Both the position numbers and the translations under genes were made by a program. Shown here piece after piece: positions 17,259-24,693 of a stretch of 64,000 nt of DNA (positions are counted from its first letter, which is position 1; every line of letters begins with the position of its first letter). The stretch comes from Peptoniphilus gorbachii (GTDB taxonomy: Bacteria > Bacillota > Clostridia > Tissierellales > Peptoniphilaceae), in NCBI RefSeq assembly GCF_016908115.1, contig NZ_JAFBDH010000004.1, forward strand, positions 124,001 through 188,000. Reading direction: 5' to 3'. The notes beneath the pieces were generated by a model. That model made no database searches. It was not told the DNA's origin and saw nothing but the letters and a program-made list of their open reading frames with translations.

Positions 17259-17548
17259 TTAATTTTCTCTCATTATTTTTAGTATTTCTTTGAATTCTTT
17301 TGTCTTTGTTGCTTCTTCTAGTAGGATTTTTATTTCTTCATCTGTTAGTTCTTCTGCAATTTCTATAAGGCTTTCTAAGATTGCTCCTCTTGTTATTAGT
17401 CTATGAGTTCTTTATTTTCTTCTTTTTACTATGTCTTGTTTTAATATCTTTTTTCTTGATTTTTTAGTTGCCTTAGTCTTTCTTCTGTATCATCAATTTT
17501 ATCTTTTATTTCCTTTGATTCTTGTCTTATTTGATCTAAATCTTTCAT
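17259..17548 (-). pseudogene. Broken DUF3847-like gene of an integrative/mobilisable element
   Basis: From an ATG at 17548 (behind AAGGAG) the frame reads MKDLDQIRQESKEIKDKIDD and on to QLKNQEKRY, then stops. After a frame change the minus strand continues THRLITRGAILESLIEIAEE and on through a Lys/Glu-rich helix to KIMREN at 17259. The two parts together resemble small coiled-coil DUF3847 proteins that accompany relaxases in Gram-positive conjugative/mobilisable elements. The frame is broken around 17400-17445, so no full protein can be made. Family assignment is from memory and moderate; the frameshift itself is directly visible. Confidence 0.6.
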
Positions 17549-17673
17549 ATATAACTCCTTTCTTGTATTAAAAAAAGGCGATGAAGATATACTCTCCCCG
17601 TCCTATAATTTATATCATAGTTTGAATTGTTTGTTTAAAATATCATATTACCTATCTTAAAGTCAGATATAGA

Positions 17674-17700
17674 AAAAGTGCCTAAAATTATAGGCACTTT
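17674..17700 (-). terminator. Intrinsic terminator of the ABC exporter operon
   Basis: Minus-strand stem AAAGTGCCTA/TAGGCACTTT with a 6-nt loop followed by TTTC, about 60 nt after the permease stop. Confidence 0.75.
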
Positions 17701-17759
17701 AAGAAAATTTGACTCAATCTTTTATTCTATCTATTAAATGATTTATAAAACATATATTT

Positions 17760-18512
17760 TTATAGATCACTTTTTTTGAATTTTTTAATTCCTAAAAAAG
17801 AAAATAAAAATACTAGTCCCCAGTTAATTATCATATATTTAACAAAAATAATTGTATTCCAATTATCTAAAATTTTATTTAGATAATAAAATGGAGATAC
17901 CAATTGAACTTTAGGAAACTCTTTCAAGTACATTAAAATTATAAAAACTATTATAAATATTCCTATAGAAACAAAAGGTTTAAAATTCATACTCAAACTT
18001 TGAACCATGCTTATTACAAAAATGTATGAAGACCATAATGAAATAATTATTAAAGTATCACTTATCCAGTCTTTACTTACAATGCTACCACTTGCAATTT
18101 TTAATTTCGATATAAAAATGTAATAGCAAAATATAGAAAATAAAACAAATAAACATGTAATCACTGTCCAATAAATAATTTGAGCGTATAATTTAGCTCT
18201 ATAAATTTTACTTCTATTGTTTATCCTTGTGAGCATTATACTAATACTATTATTTTCTATTTCTCCTCTTAATATATTTGAACTATTTATTGCTAATATA
18301 ATATAAACAATAAAAGCCATATATATAAAAGTAAACATGTCCTTTGCAAAAGAAAGTCCATTAACCAGTTCACTACTATTGTAAGTAATAATATTTGAGT
18401 TTCTGTACACACCTATTGAATAAAGTAATGGCATTAAAAACATAAAAAATAAAATTAAATTTTCTTTTCTTTTAACTTGCTTACCAATTTCAAATTTAAT
18501 GATTTTCAACAT
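17760..18512 (-). CDS. ABC-2-type transporter permease
   Basis: 250 residues with six predicted membrane segments (for example LILFFMFLMPLLYSIGV at 20-36, FTFIYMAFIVYIILAI near 60, VITCLFVLFSIFCYYIFI near 117, and a last one near 230-245). It is the membrane half of an ABC exporter whose ATPase is encoded 17 nt overlapping upstream; GAGGT stands eight bases before its ATG. Next to a two-component system, such pairs usually give resistance to or sense cell-envelope-active peptides. That role is inferred. Codon use is very AT-rich. Confidence 0.8.
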   Translation of the reverse strand: MLKIIKFEIGKQVKRKENLILFFMFLMPLLYSIGVYRNSNIITYNSSELVNGLSFAKDMFTFIYMAFIVYIILAINSSNILRGEIENNSISIMLTRINNRSKIYRAKLYAQIIYWTVITCLFVLFSIFCYYIFISKLKIASGSIVSKDWISDTLIIISLWSSYIFVISMVQSLSMNFKPFVSIGIFIIVFIILMYLKEFPKVQLVSPFYYLNKILDNWNTIIFVKYMIINWGLVFLFSFLGIKKFKKSDL

Positions 18513-19368
18513 TATTATTCACCTCTAACATCTTTTCTAAGGGATTTATAACCTTTTCAATTCTTGTTATTTCTGTTATTTTTGTAATATTCTTTATTTT
18601 GTCATTAAGATTTCTTTCTGTAACCTCAACTGTAGTTGAATCAATTTTTTTAACAATAGAGTCATCAATTCCACTGCTATCTCTAACCTTTATTATTATT
18701 GAACTCTTTATATCTAGATTCCCATCATAAATTTTTTTCCCATTTCTTATTACAACCAACCTATTACACAAGGCTTTAACTTCATCTAAATTATGATCCG
18801 AAAATACAACTGCCATTTGCTTTTTTTCTGCCATTTCTTTTACATATTCTTTAACCATATTTCTTCCATTGACATCAAGACCTACAAACGGTTCATCTAA
18901 TAACATAATTGATCCTGAATTCAGTATTGCCTGTGCAAACCCTAATCTTTGTTTCATTCCAAAGGAAAATTCTTTTATTTTTTTGTTCTCAACATTTTCA
19001 AGACCAACTATTTTTAAAACATTTTTAATTTTCTCATTTACAATCTTTTTATCACTTATTCCATTTAAATATAAAATAGCTTTTAAATTTTCATAAGTAT
19101 TAAGATAATCATAAAAACCAGGGTTAACAGAAATTCCGAATTTTTTTCTACATTTAGAATCAATTCCTAATTTTTCCCCCTCATAAAAAATTTCTCCAGA
19201 ATCTGCTAAAATTTTTCCTGACACTGTGTCTAATAAAGTTGTTTTCCCAGCACCATTAATTCCTATTAGACCTACAATTTCGCCTTTATTCAAATTCATT
19301 GAAAAATTAAATAGTCCTTTTCCATTTCCATAATCTTTTGTAATTGATTCTAATTTCAATAGTTCCAT
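18496..19368 (-). CDS. ABC exporter ATP-binding protein (BcrA/CcmA-like)
   Basis: 290 residues from the ATG at 19368; GAGGAGG lies nine bases upstream and overlaps an earlier in-frame ATG, which is therefore rejected. Walker A GINGAGKT (36-43), signature FSFGMKQRLGFAQAIL (about 130), Walker B IMLLDEPFVGLDVNG (about 150), then a ~75-residue C-terminal part. It energises the permease encoded next. In the BcrA group such ATPases pump out bacitracin or lantibiotics; the substrate here is unknown. A decamer AGTTATCATA (complement at 19401-19410) upstream is shared with the response-regulator promoter. Confidence 0.88.
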   Translation of the reverse strand: MELLKLESITKDYGNGKGLFNFSMNLNKGEIVGLIGINGAGKTTLLDTVSGKILADSGEIFYEGEKLGIDSKCRKKFGISVNPGFYDYLNTYENLKAILYLNGISDKKIVNEKIKNVLKIVGLENVENKKIKEFSFGMKQRLGFAQAILNSGSIMLLDEPFVGLDVNGRNMVKEYVKEMAEKKQMAVVFSDHNLDEVKALCNRLVVIRNGKKIYDGNLDIKSSIIIKVRDSSGIDDSIVKKIDSTTVEVTERNLNDKIKNITKITEITRIEKVINPLEKMLEVNNNVENH

Positions 19369-19400
19369 AACAATAATCCTCCTCATCACTTATTTATAGA

Positions 19401-19410
19401 TATGATAACT
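19401..19410 (-). promoter_or_regulatory. Decamer AGTTATCATA upstream of the ABC exporter genes
   Basis: AGTTATCATA on the minus strand, preceded by TAATATTTATT, lies 33 nt before the ATPase start. The same decamer, also preceded by ATATTTATTA, occurs at 21684-21693 upstream of the response regulator. TATCAT within it may be a -10 box. Either a shared promoter or a binding site of the regulator encoded here would explain the pair. Confidence 0.4.
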
Positions 19411-19498
19411 AATAAATATTACACTCACGCTATTCTAATCTTTCTCTAATATTAATAAACCTTTCAGCAGTCTTAAATATTTTAAAATTAAAAGTCAA

Positions 19499-19530
19499 TA
19501 AAAAAAGATCTAGAAAATTATCCTAGATCC
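19499..19530 (-). terminator. Intrinsic terminator after the sensor kinase
   Basis: Minus-strand stem GATCTAG/CTAGATC followed by TTTTTTT, just past the kinase stop at 19538. It separates the two-component genes from the ABC genes, which therefore need their own promoter. Confidence 0.85.
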
Positions 19531-19537
19531 ATATATC

Positions 19538-20959
19538 TTAATTTAATTTGTTTAATTCTATTATAAAGCTTTTATTGTAAAGTTCTGTATTGTTTTGATT
19601 CAAAAATATTTTTCCATTATGTTTCTCTACAATTTTTTTCGCAATAGATAAACCAAGCCCTCTATTTTTATTAGAAGTGTTTCTCGAAGTATCATTAGTA
19701 ACAAATGGTTCAAATATATTTTTTGCCAACTTTTCATTTATTTTATTTCCGCTATCTCCAATAATTAGTTTAACTTTTTTGAAACAGTTTTCTATAGAAA
19801 AATACACTGTAATATGTTTTTCATTATGATCAATTATATTTTTCATCAAATTTTTAAAAACTCTAGAGAATATGTTTTGATCAATTTTTACATATAATTT
19901 TTCATCCGGAATGTTAATTATTACATTCATATCATTTTGCTCAAATATAGGTAAAAAGTCTATTATTGCATTCCTTGTAAATTCACAGAAATCAATTTTC
20001 TCAAGATTTAAACTATAAGAATAATCTTCATACTCTATAATTTCTGATAATTCGTTTAACAAAGTGTCTATATTCGATGCATTTTTGTCAATAGATTCCA
20101 AATATTTTTTAGAACTTTCTATTGGAATTCTTCCATTAATTAATGCTTCTGAGAAACCTTTAATAACAGTAATCGGTGTCTTGAGATCATGCCTTATATC
20201 AATAAATAACTGAATCCTTCTTTTTTCATTTTCAAGTCTCTCTTTTTGAAATTCTCTTAATGATTTCACCGTTGAATTAAATTCATTTTGAATAAAATCA
20301 AATTCAGAAATATTATTATATTCTTGTTTTCTTAAACTAAATGAATAGTCTTCTTTCTTTAACTTTTTAAAACCCATTTCTAATTCACTTAAAGGATTAT
20401 ATAATTTCCTATGTAATACTTTTGAGAATATGAGCACAATTATAAAAGTTCCTAAAATAAATAAAATAACTTTTAGTGTAAAAAATAGAAAAATTAATCC
20501 CGAATCTTGCATACTAGGAGTAACAAACACCCTATTACTAATATATTTTGTTGGTAAAATAACAACTCCATATTTGTTTATTCCATTTTCTTCTATATTT
20601 TTCATAGATGCAAAATAAGTTCTGTCTTTGTATTTAAAGGTGCCTTTATTTAGATTTACAATATCATCAAAAGAATAATCTTTTGGAACATTATCATCTG
20701 ATATATAACTCAAAGATAAATCATTATTTAAAATTAATATCCATCCATCAAGCTTTTTAATTTTATTCTCATTTTCACTTAGGTCATTATCAAAAATATA
20801 ATCTGCAGAATACTGATGAGCAATATTTGAAAATATTTTATTCCCAACTACTTCCAAAATACTTGAAGTTAAAATGTTATATACATATACAATAAGAACA
20901 ATGGATATTATGCTTATGAACAAAAATTTTTTGAATGTAATTTGTTTGTTTTTAATCAT
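19538..20959 (-). CDS. Two-component sensor histidine kinase
   Basis: 473 residues. Membrane helices at about 11-33 and 154-180 enclose a ~120-residue extracellular sensor; a HAMP-like linker follows to ~235. The HisKA box has H257 in IRHDLKTPITVIKGF, and the ATP-binding domain has the N, G1 (GDSGNKI) and G2 (NRGLGLSIAKKI) boxes. The gene overlaps the regulator stop by eight bases. The large extracellular domain differs from BceS-type kinases, which have almost none, so it may detect its ligand directly. The neighbouring ABC exporter is its likely target. Confidence 0.93.
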   Translation of the reverse strand: MIKNKQITFKKFLFISIISIVLIVYVYNILTSSILEVVGNKIFSNIAHQYSADYIFDNDLSENENKIKKLDGWILILNNDLSLSYISDDNVPKDYSFDDIVNLNKGTFKYKDRTYFASMKNIEENGINKYGVVILPTKYISNRVFVTPSMQDSGLIFLFFTLKVILFILGTFIIVLIFSKVLHRKLYNPLSELEMGFKKLKKEDYSFSLRKQEYNNISEFDFIQNEFNSTVKSLREFQKERLENEKRRIQLFIDIRHDLKTPITVIKGFSEALINGRIPIESSKKYLESIDKNASNIDTLLNELSEIIEYEDYSYSLNLEKIDFCEFTRNAIIDFLPIFEQNDMNVIINIPDEKLYVKIDQNIFSRVFKNLMKNIIDHNEKHITVYFSIENCFKKVKLIIGDSGNKINEKLAKNIFEPFVTNDTSRNTSNKNRGLGLSIAKKIVEKHNGKIFLNQNNTELYNKSFIIELNKLN

Positions 20960-21632
20960 TAAATTTATACCCCAGCCCTCTTATTGTTATGATATGTTTC
21001 TTTTCACAATCTCGATCTCCAATTTTATCTCTCAGTCTACTAATATAAACTGAAACTATATTATTATCATAATATTCATTGTCATTCCAGATTCTTTCTA
21101 ATAAAATATCAGTAGTAAATACTTTATTCTTGTTTTTCATTAGAAATTCTAATAATTTATATTCTTGACCTGTAAGATCTATAATTTTTCCTGAACGAAA
21201 TACTTCACAAGTTTCCATATTCAACTCTAAATTCCCTGATTTTATAGTCTTATTATTATTTTTTGAATCAACTCTTCTCAACAATGCATTAACTCGTGCA
21301 AACAATTCCATAGGATTAAATGGCTTAATAACATAGTCATCTGCACCCTTATCTAATCCGAGTATGATTTCAAAGTCAAGATTTTTAGAAGATAATATTA
21401 TAATTGGTATATCACTTGTTTCTCTAATTTTCTTTAATACTTGGTAACCATCTAATATTGGCAGCATCAAATCTAAAATTATCAAATCAAATTTTTCTTC
21501 ATAAAATAATTTTAATCCTTCTTTACCATCTTTTGCATCAAATATATCCATAGATCCAGGCTTGTATAATTTAATTAAATCAATAATATCTTCGTTGTCT
21601 TCTATAATTAGCAATTTAATAATTTTTGTCAT
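20952..21632 (-). CDS. OmpR/PhoB-family response regulator
   Basis: 226 residues from the ATG at 21632, with GGGAG five bases upstream; an in-frame ATG four codons earlier is less well placed. Receiver domain with acidic pair ED (11-12), phosphoacceptor D54 (IILDLMLP) and K in DDYVIKPFNP; then the winged-helix DNA-binding domain with LTGQEYKLLEFLMKNKNKVF and the C-terminal ITIRGLGYKF. It would be phosphorylated by the kinase encoded immediately downstream and control the ABC exporter. Confidence 0.95.
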   Translation of the reverse strand: MTKIIKLLIIEDNEDIIDLIKLYKPGSMDIFDAKDGKEGLKLFYEEKFDLIILDLMLPILDGYQVLKKIRETSDIPIIILSSKNLDFEIILGLDKGADDYVIKPFNPMELFARVNALLRRVDSKNNNKTIKSGNLELNMETCEVFRSGKIIDLTGQEYKLLEFLMKNKNKVFTTDILLERIWNDNEYYDNNIVSVYISRLRDKIGDRDCEKKHIITIRGLGYKFND

Positions 21633-21683
21633 AATTACTCCCATTTTACAAATTTTGTCGTTTCACAAATCGAATTAAATAAG

Positions 21684-21693
21684 TATGATAACT
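21684..21693 (-). promoter_or_regulatory. Decamer AGTTATCATA upstream of the response-regulator gene
   Basis: Second copy of the decamer at 19401-19410, 52 nt before the regulator start. The region 21645-21825 otherwise shows AT-rich sequence without a gene. Confidence 0.35.
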
Positions 21694-21825
21694 TAAAAAT
21701 TTTAATAAATATAAAAAACAATCTAATGTTTTTTTATTTATACTTTACATTCATTGTATCATGATTTAATCATTGATAATTTATATAAAATCGCCTAGGA
21801 AATAATAAAATTATATAATCTTATT

Positions 21826-21966
21826 TCATAGACCATATTTTTTCTCAGTTAAGGCAGTTTCAATCTTGCTAAGTGCAATCCTACTTTCATCATTTGTATG
21901 AATTTCTTTTAGATGATTTAAGTATTCAAGCATTTCAGCTCTTCTTATTTGTGATAAGTTTCCCAA
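21826..21966 (-). pseudogene. N-terminal fragment of a DNA-methyltransferase-like gene
   Basis: A 46-codon frame starting at TTG (21966) behind GGTGG begins MGNLSQIRRAEMLEYLNHLK and ends ALTEKKYGL before a TGA. It starts three bases after the stop of the small HTH gene. To my recollection this is how certain site-specific DNA methyltransferases of Firmicutes begin, directly after a C-type HTH gene, which would make it the stump of a deleted restriction-modification locus. The frame and its coupling are visible; the family call is uncertain. It could also be a genuine tiny protein. Confidence 0.4.
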
Positions 21967-21968
21967 TT

Positions 21969-22181
21969 TTATTCCACCTCATTTCTATGAATTTCTATAA
22001 CATCTTCAATTCTGCAATCCAGTGCCAAGCAAATCTTTTCTAATGACTCTAAGTTCACATAAGAGTTTTTGCTCATTCTAGAAACTATGTTACTTGTTAT
22101 GTTTGCAGCTCTTTTTAAGTCTTCTTTGTTCATTTCTCTTTCTACCAATAAGTGCCATAATGGTTTATAAGAAATTGCCAT
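21969..22181 (-). CDS. Cro/CI-family (XRE) small transcriptional regulator
   Basis: 70 residues consisting of one helix-turn-helix domain: MAISYKPLWHLLVEREMNKE, DLKRAANITSNIVSRMSKNS, then LESLEKICLALDCRIEDVIE. Proteins of this kind often accompany restriction-modification or mobile-element genes as controllers. Here the only downstream gene is the 46-codon fragment, so its usual target appears to have been lost. A promoter is at 22217-22245. It lies at the right part of the accessory islet. Confidence 0.85.
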   Translation of the reverse strand: MAISYKPLWHLLVEREMNKEDLKRAANITSNIVSRMSKNSYVNLESLEKICLALDCRIEDVIEIHRNEVE

Positions 22182-22216
22182 ATTAATACCCCTTATCCGT
22201 TTTATTGTTAAGATAT

Positions 22217-22245
22217 ATTATATAATAAATAGGCTGATAAGTCAC
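22217..22245 (-). promoter_or_regulatory. Promoter of the small XRE regulator
   Basis: Minus-strand GTGACT (22245-22240) and TATAAT (22222-22217) are 17 bp apart, ~36 nt before the start codon. The -10 is perfect, the -35 matches four of six positions. Confidence 0.5.
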
Positions 22246-22334
22246 TTGAGCCTATTTTATACTTGTGCTTGCGTTAGTATTTATTGAGATATTCCTTGTT
22301 TTTTTACTTGTCCCACTTGGAAATGCTCCAAATT

Positions 22335-22405
22335 CTTCGCTGGATAAGATTTTTCATCAGCTCATGCTTCGCTAAGGCTCGCATTTGCTGTGAAAACCAG
22401 AAAAA
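22335..22405. repeat. 71-bp direct repeat, copy 1
   Basis: Seventy-one bases starting CTTCGCTGGATAAGATTTTT and ending AAAACCAGAAAAA are identical to 22505-22575. They contain TCGCTAAGGCTCGC, the inverse of a motif in the hairpin at 17107. The span 22246-22605 holds no credible gene. Confidence 0.9.
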
Positions 22406-22459
22406 GAAGCCTTATGGTTTTAGACTACTTTTTGTTTTTTATTTAATTTATTTCAAGAA

Positions 22460-22500
22460 ATCCGACTCACTCGACAATGCTCCCTTTTCGGTCGCATCGT
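22460..22500. repeat. Second copy of the islet-edge repeat
   Basis: ATCCGACTCACTCGACAATG and the following CTCCCTTTTCGGTCGCATCG match 17015-17054 with one difference (CTCAC for CTAAC). Here the right inverted arm is missing and is replaced by the second 71-bp repeat. Both copies are in the same orientation. Confidence 0.8.
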
Positions 22501-22504
22501 CTTC

Positions 22505-22575
22505 CTTCGCTGGATAAGATTTTTCATCAGCTCATGCTTCGCTAAGGCTCGCATTTGCTGTGAAAACCAGAAAAA
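22505..22575. repeat. 71-bp direct repeat, copy 2
   Basis: Identical to 22335-22405, 170 nt away in the same orientation. Such identical neighbours suggest a recent duplication or insertion. Confidence 0.9.
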
Positions 22576-22596
22576 CAGAGACTCGTCTCTGTTTTT
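22571..22596. terminator. Palindromic, possibly bidirectional terminator
   Basis: AAAAACAGAGAC and GTCTCTGTTTTT form a 12-bp stem with a tiny loop, flanked by A-run and T-run, at the right border of the islet. Confidence 0.6.
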
Positions 22597-22605
22597 CTTA
22601 TCATT

Positions 22606-22636
22606 AAAAAAGACCTATTGAGGGAGACAATAGGTC
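22606..22636 (-). terminator. Intrinsic terminator of the dehydrogenase-ETF-LrgAB operon
   Basis: Minus-strand stem GACCTATTG/CAATAGGTC with a 7-nt loop followed by TTTTTT, 34 nt after the lrgB-like stop. Confidence 0.9.
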
Positions 22637-22669
22637 AATAAATTTATATAAATTAAAACAACATTCGCC

Positions 22670-23362
22670 TTAATATAAGGTATCTATAACTTTCATTGCA
22701 AGAGGCATTAGGATTACAGTCACAAGACCTGCCACAGCAATAGAAAGTCCACTCATGGCACCTTGAATTTCTCCAAGCAGTCTCGCTTCAGAAGTACCAA
22801 CTGCGTGAGAAGATGTACCAATGGCAACACCTTGTGCTGTTGGGTCTTTTATTCTAAAGAGCTTAATTACCATTGGTGCAATAACTGCACCAGTTACTCC
22901 TCTTACTACTACAAGAACTGCAGTAATAGCAGAAGCTCCGCCATACTCTTCAGATAGAGAAATTGCAATTGCAGTTGTAATTGATTGTGGAGTTGCAGAT
23001 ACAACTAGATTTTTGTCAATGCCAAGCATGCTAAAGACAAAGACCACAAAAAATACTGCAATAAATGAGCCAAGTACCGTTCCTGAAAGAATTGGGATTA
23101 AATTCTTTTTAAGTTCAGGTAAATTTTCGTACAAATCAACAACCATTGCTACTGTGGCAGGAGCGATGAAGAACATTATAAAGTCTCCACCTTGCTTATA
23201 ATCTTCATAAGATATTCCCGTCACCTTTAAAAATAAAATACATAGGGCAATGGATATTAGAAGAGGATTCGCCAAAGGAGTTTTTAGTTTTTTGTTGATC
23301 ATTTTTCCTATTTCAAAGGTTGCAAAAGTCAAAATGATGCCAAAATATTTATTGCTAAACAT
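22670..23362 (-). CDS. lrgB: LrgB/CidB-family membrane protein
   Basis: 230 residues, nearly all hydrophobic, with the family landmarks NPLLISIALCILFLKVTGIS, FIAPATVAMVVDLYENLPEL, and the conserved C-terminal GVAIGTSSHAVGTSEARLLG. LrgB acts with LrgA. The pair was described as antiholin-like, but the Bacillus PftAB (YsbAB) and Streptococcus LrgAB homologues take up pyruvate. Being last in an operon for 2-hydroxyacid oxidation favours an organic-acid transport role here (inference). It overlaps lrgA by eight bases. Confidence 0.9.
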   Translation of the reverse strand: MFSNKYFGIILTFATFEIGKMINKKLKTPLANPLLISIALCILFLKVTGISYEDYKQGGDFIMFFIAPATVAMVVDLYENLPELKKNLIPILSGTVLGSFIAVFFVVFVFSMLGIDKNLVVSATPQSITTAIAISLSEEYGGASAITAVLVVVRGVTGAVIAPMVIKLFRIKDPTAQGVAIGTSSHAVGTSEARLLGEIQGAMSGLSIAVAGLVTVILMPLAMKVIDTLY

Positions 23363-23705
23363 TTTTCCTCCTTTGTAGAATTTCTATAATTTTCCCAGTA
23401 AGTCCCATAGTTACAGCTGTACCAAGGACTACTAGACCAATAAGTAGTAGAGCTTTTCCTCTTATCTCGTCATAGGAATTTATAATGCCAACACCTGCTG
23501 GCACAAATAAAATCGCCAAATTTTGTAAAATTCCATTGGAAGTCTTTTTTACATCATCAGGTTTTATTATTCCAACAGCAAAGGCTATGAAAAGATAAAT
23601 CATACCATAAACAGCTTCAGGTATGGGGAAATTTATAAGATGTCTAGTCGCTACTCCAAGCATTAAGCAAACACACAGTATTACAAATTCCTTTAAATAA
23701 TTCAT
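23355..23705 (-). CDS. lrgA: LrgA/CidA-family membrane protein
   Basis: 116 residues with four predicted membrane segments, beginning MNYLKEFVILCVCLMLGVAT, then PIPEAVYGMIYLFIAFAVGI and NLAILFVPAGVGIINSYDEI, which match the CidA/LrgA family. It forms the partner of the LrgB-like protein encoded next. It starts seven bases after the etfA stop, so it belongs to the dehydrogenase operon. Confidence 0.88.
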   Translation of the reverse strand: MNYLKEFVILCVCLMLGVATRHLINFPIPEAVYGMIYLFIAFAVGIIKPDDVKKTSNGILQNLAILFVPAGVGIINSYDEIRGKALLLIGLVVLGTAVTMGLTGKIIEILQRRKNV

Positions 23706-23712
23706 AAATCAC

Positions 23713-24684
23713 CTAGGCGTTAGCTTTAATTTTTTTCACTTCTTCAATAAGTAGTGGAAGAATAACTTTACAATCTCCAACTATTCCAACATCAGAAAGA
23801 TTAAATATAGGAGCATCTTCGTCCTTATTTATTGCTAGGATAAAACCAGAGTTTTCCATACCAGAAATGTGTTGCACTGCACCAGAAACTCCGCAGCCAA
23901 TGTATAGAGCAGGTGAAACAATTTTACCAGATTGACCAATTTGTGAAGCCTTTGGAAGAACTCCATCGTCAATTACTGGTCTTGTGCCAGATATTGGAGC
24001 ACCAAAAACATCAGCAAGTTCCTTAACAAGTGGGAAGATTTCATCAGATGATGCACCTCTACCACAAGTTACTATTACTGGAGCATCTTCAAGATTTATT
24101 TCAGCTGCTGCAGAAGTAACAACATCTCTAATAATAGCTTTTAGGTCCTTAACTTCTTCAATATTTTCTTCTACAAGATTTCCAGCACCCTTAAGGTCAT
24201 CTCTCTTGTCAAAAGATCCAGCTCTTACAACAATAATTCTTGGAGCCTTATTTATTTTTGATTCAGTTAAAACAGTTGCACCATAAGAAGGAGTAACAAA
24301 GATTATATCTTCTCCTTCAAATTTTATGTCCATTACATTTGTAAGAGAAACTGTATCAAGACTTGCAGCTACATTTGGAGCCAAGTCCTTGCCGTCTAGT
24401 GTACCTGGAATAAAAATGTCTTCACAATCATATTTTCTTGCTACTTCAACAATAATATTGGAAAAGTCTTCCATGTTGTAAGCATCTCTTTTTACGACTA
24501 CAATATCACTTGCTCCTGCTCCCCTTAATTTATTTAATTCATCATCTTTTAATTCTTCAGTAATTAAAGCAAGAGATTTATTTCCCTTTTCAATTGCAAT
24601 TTCACTTGCCTTAGAAAGAGCTTCTAAAGAAAGTTTAATAGGAGCACCATCTTTAATTTCTATATAAGTTAATATATTTTTCAT
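23713..24684 (-). CDS. etfA: Electron transfer flavoprotein alpha subunit (operon pair)
   Basis: 323 residues. The FAD domain shows VTCGRGASSDEIFPLVKELA (about residue 208), GTRPVIDDGVLPKASQIGQS and GCGVSGAVQHISGMENSGFI. It is paired with the EtfB encoded nine bases upstream and lies in one operon with an acyl-CoA dehydrogenase and a FAD-linked 2-hydroxyacid dehydrogenase. Such sets are known to work as electron-transferring, sometimes bifurcating, complexes. It differs from the stand-alone EtfA at 15956. Confidence 0.93.
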   Translation of the reverse strand: MKNILTYIEIKDGAPIKLSLEALSKASEIAIEKGNKSLALITEELKDDELNKLRGAGASDIVVVKRDAYNMEDFSNIIVEVARKYDCEDIFIPGTLDGKDLAPNVAASLDTVSLTNVMDIKFEGEDIIFVTPSYGATVLTESKINKAPRIIVVRAGSFDKRDDLKGAGNLVEENIEEVKDLKAIIRDVVTSAAAEINLEDAPVIVTCGRGASSDEIFPLVKELADVFGAPISGTRPVIDDGVLPKASQIGQSGKIVSPALYIGCGVSGAVQHISGMENSGFILAINKDEDAPIFNLSDVGIVGDCKVILPLLIEEVKKIKANA

Positions 24685-24693
24685 CTTTTCCTC

